Source: JAADDG01 sp964450755
GTDB taxonomy: Bacteria > Campylobacterota > Campylobacteria > Campylobacterales > JAADDG01
DNA: 8,012 nucleotides
Reading direction: 5' to 3'
NCBI GenBank assembly: GCA_964450755.1
Contig: CAYVDJ010000072.1
Location: forward strand, 1-8,012
Shown here: positions 7,135 through 8,012 of the stretch, piece by piece
How the letters are laid out: every line of letters starts with the position of its first letter
Numbering within the stretch: position 1 is the first letter of the stretch
Translations under genes and position numbers: made by a program
Notes under the pieces: generated by a model
Seen by the model: the letters and a program-made list of their open reading frames with translations, nothing else
Told to the model about the DNA's origin: nothing
The model's database searches: none

Positions 7135-7969
7135 AACGATAAAAAAATGTCTGTTTCCTGCGGCAGGTTACGGAACCAGATTTTTACCGGCTACAAAAGC
7201 AATGCCAAAAGAGATGCTGCCTATCCTCACAAAGCCTCTTATCCAATACGGAGTGGAAGAGGCGATAGAAGCTGAGATAGATACGATGGCGATCATCACC
7301 GGACGGGGGAAAAGGGCGATAGAGGATCATTTCGATATCAGCTATGAACTCGAACACCAGATAAAAGGCTCATCCAAGGAACATCTTTTGGATGATATCA
7401 GAAAGATCATCAACCATTGTACTTTTACCTATACCAGACAAAAAGAGATGAAAGGATTGGGAGATGCGATACTAAAGGGAGAAGTCCTCATAGGCAAAGA
7501 TCCTTTTGCCGTCATACTGGCAGATGATCTGTGTGTCAATCTAAATGGTGACGGTATCTTGAAACAGATGATCAAAGTTTATGAAAAATACAAATGCTGT
7601 ATCGTTGCCGTTATGGAAGTGCCAAAAGAAGAGACATACAAATACGGTGTAGTAGCGGGAAATATTATCGAAAACGATATAATGATGGTAAACAATATGA
7701 TAGAAAAACCAGAACCAAAAAAAGCGCCTTCCAATCTCGCCATCATAGGAAGATATATCCTCACACCCGATATTTTCGATACGATCAGAGAAACTCCTTC
7801 CGGTAAAAACGGAGAACTTCAGATAACAGACGCTTTGATGAATCAGGCAAAAAAAGGGATGGTTTTGGCATATAAATTTAAAGGCAGAAGATTTGACTGC
7901 GGAAGCGTGGACGGTTTCGTACAGGCAACAAACTTTTTTTATGAACTCGAAGCAGTGGAGGGAGAATAA
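7124..7969 (+). CDS. galU: UTP-glucose-1-phosphate uridylyltransferase
   Basis: GalU makes UDP-glucose and pyrophosphate from UTP and glucose-1-phosphate in the cytosol, for glycosyltransferases and surface polysaccharides. The protein is 281 aa, a usual bacterial GalU length. The nucleotide-binding loop starts at AAGYGTRFLPATK (13-25) and continues with PKEMLP (28-33). Further GalU marks are GLGDAI (111-116), LADDL with the metal-binding acidic pair D134-D135, EKPEP (194-198), GRYIL (209-213), ELQITDA (231-237) and FDCG (257-260). The ATG lies inside the phosphorylase gene, an 11-base overlap, with AAAAGGA at 7107-7113 ten bases upstream as a moderate ribosome binding site. Within this operon it would charge glucose-1-phosphate, including that released by the phosphorylase, as donor for GpgS. 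No mutase to make glucose-1-phosphate from glucose-6-phosphate is in the window. Confusion with RmlA (dTDP-glucose) is excluded by the GalU-specific motifs. Confidence 0.97.
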   Translation: MEYKTIKKCLFPAAGYGTRFLPATKAMPKEMLPILTKPLIQYGVEEAIEAEIDTMAIITGRGKRAIEDHFDISYELEHQIKGSSKEHLLDDIRKIINHCTFTYTRQKEMKGLGDAILKGEVLIGKDPFAVILADDLCVNLNGDGILKQMIKVYEKYKCCIVAVMEVPKEETYKYGVVAGNIIENDIMMVNNMIEKPEPKKAPSNLAIIGRYILTPDIFDTIRETPSGKNGELQITDALMNQAKKGMVLAYKFKGRRFDCGSVDGFVQATNFFYELEAVEGE

Positions 7970-7994
7970 GGTGAGATAAAACTTTACTTTTATG

Positions 7995-8003
7995 TGGTAT
8001 AAT
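7995..8003 (+). promoter_or_regulatory. Extended -10 sigma-70 promoter for a gene beyond the right edge
   Basis: TGGTATAAT is a perfect -10 hexamer (7998-8003) with the extended TGn element just upstream. No TTGACA-like -35 is present at 16-18 bases; instead the upstream bases are AT-rich, as is usual for vegetative promoters of Campylobacter and Helicobacter relatives. Transcription would start near 8010 and run rightwards. It lies in the 43-base gap after galU, so it marks the start of the next transcription unit. The gene it serves is not visible. Confidence 0.65.
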
Positions 8004-8012
8004 TAACCGACA

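Noticed and set aside
7594..7806. 70-codon + strand frame inside galU
   Set aside because: Out of frame with galU, with an Arg/Tyr/Lys-rich translation and no own ribosome binding site; galU is intact across it.
7976..7993. Inverted repeat ATAAAA / TTTTAT after galU, as a terminator
   Set aside because: The stem is only A-T pairs, six long, with no GC clamp and no following T-run; it is too weak for a terminator and overlaps the promoter region.

Overview
The window is an AT-rich chromosomal segment from a bacterium, with about 98% of the bases in seven tightly packed genes, all on the + strand. The short Pgi (423 aa), the DapE and GalU types, the heavy use of AGA (Arg) and ATA (Ile), and a promoter at the right edge with an extended -10 but no clear -35 best fit the Campylobacterota (Epsilonproteobacteria), probably a free-living or marine/vent lineage. 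This placement is an inference from style and gene content; genus cannot be read from the window.

Layout: 1-951 is the 3' part of dapE (lysine/diaminopimelate synthesis), cut by the window edge. One base later begins a six-gene run: pgi (953-2224), an MpgP-family HAD phosphatase (2211-2981), an MOFRL-family glycerate 2-kinase (2978-4189), a glucosyl-3-phosphoglycerate synthase, gpgS (4192-5406), a GH13 subfamily 18 sugar phosphorylase (5410-7134) and galU (7124-7969). Genes overlap by 4-14 bases or are separated by 1-3 bases, so they are almost certainly co-transcribed and translationally coupled. No terminator or internal promoter is convincing. The last 43 bases are intergenic and hold an extended -10 promoter for a gene outside the window.

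Read together, the run looks like a complete glucosylglycerate (GG) module. GalU makes UDP-glucose from glucose-1-phosphate. GpgS joins glucose to 3-phosphoglycerate, and the HAD enzyme removes the phosphate to give the compatible solute GG. The GH13_18 enzyme then splits GG with phosphate into glucose-1-phosphate and D-glycerate. Glycerate 2-kinase returns glycerate to glycolysis as 2-phosphoglycerate, and Pgi links the hexose phosphates to gluconeogenesis. Both the making and the breaking arms sit in one operon. The only step not seen is phosphoglucomutase. The individual families are known; the substrate assignments (GG rather than mannosylglycerate or sucrose) rest on context and subfamily motifs and are the main things to test.
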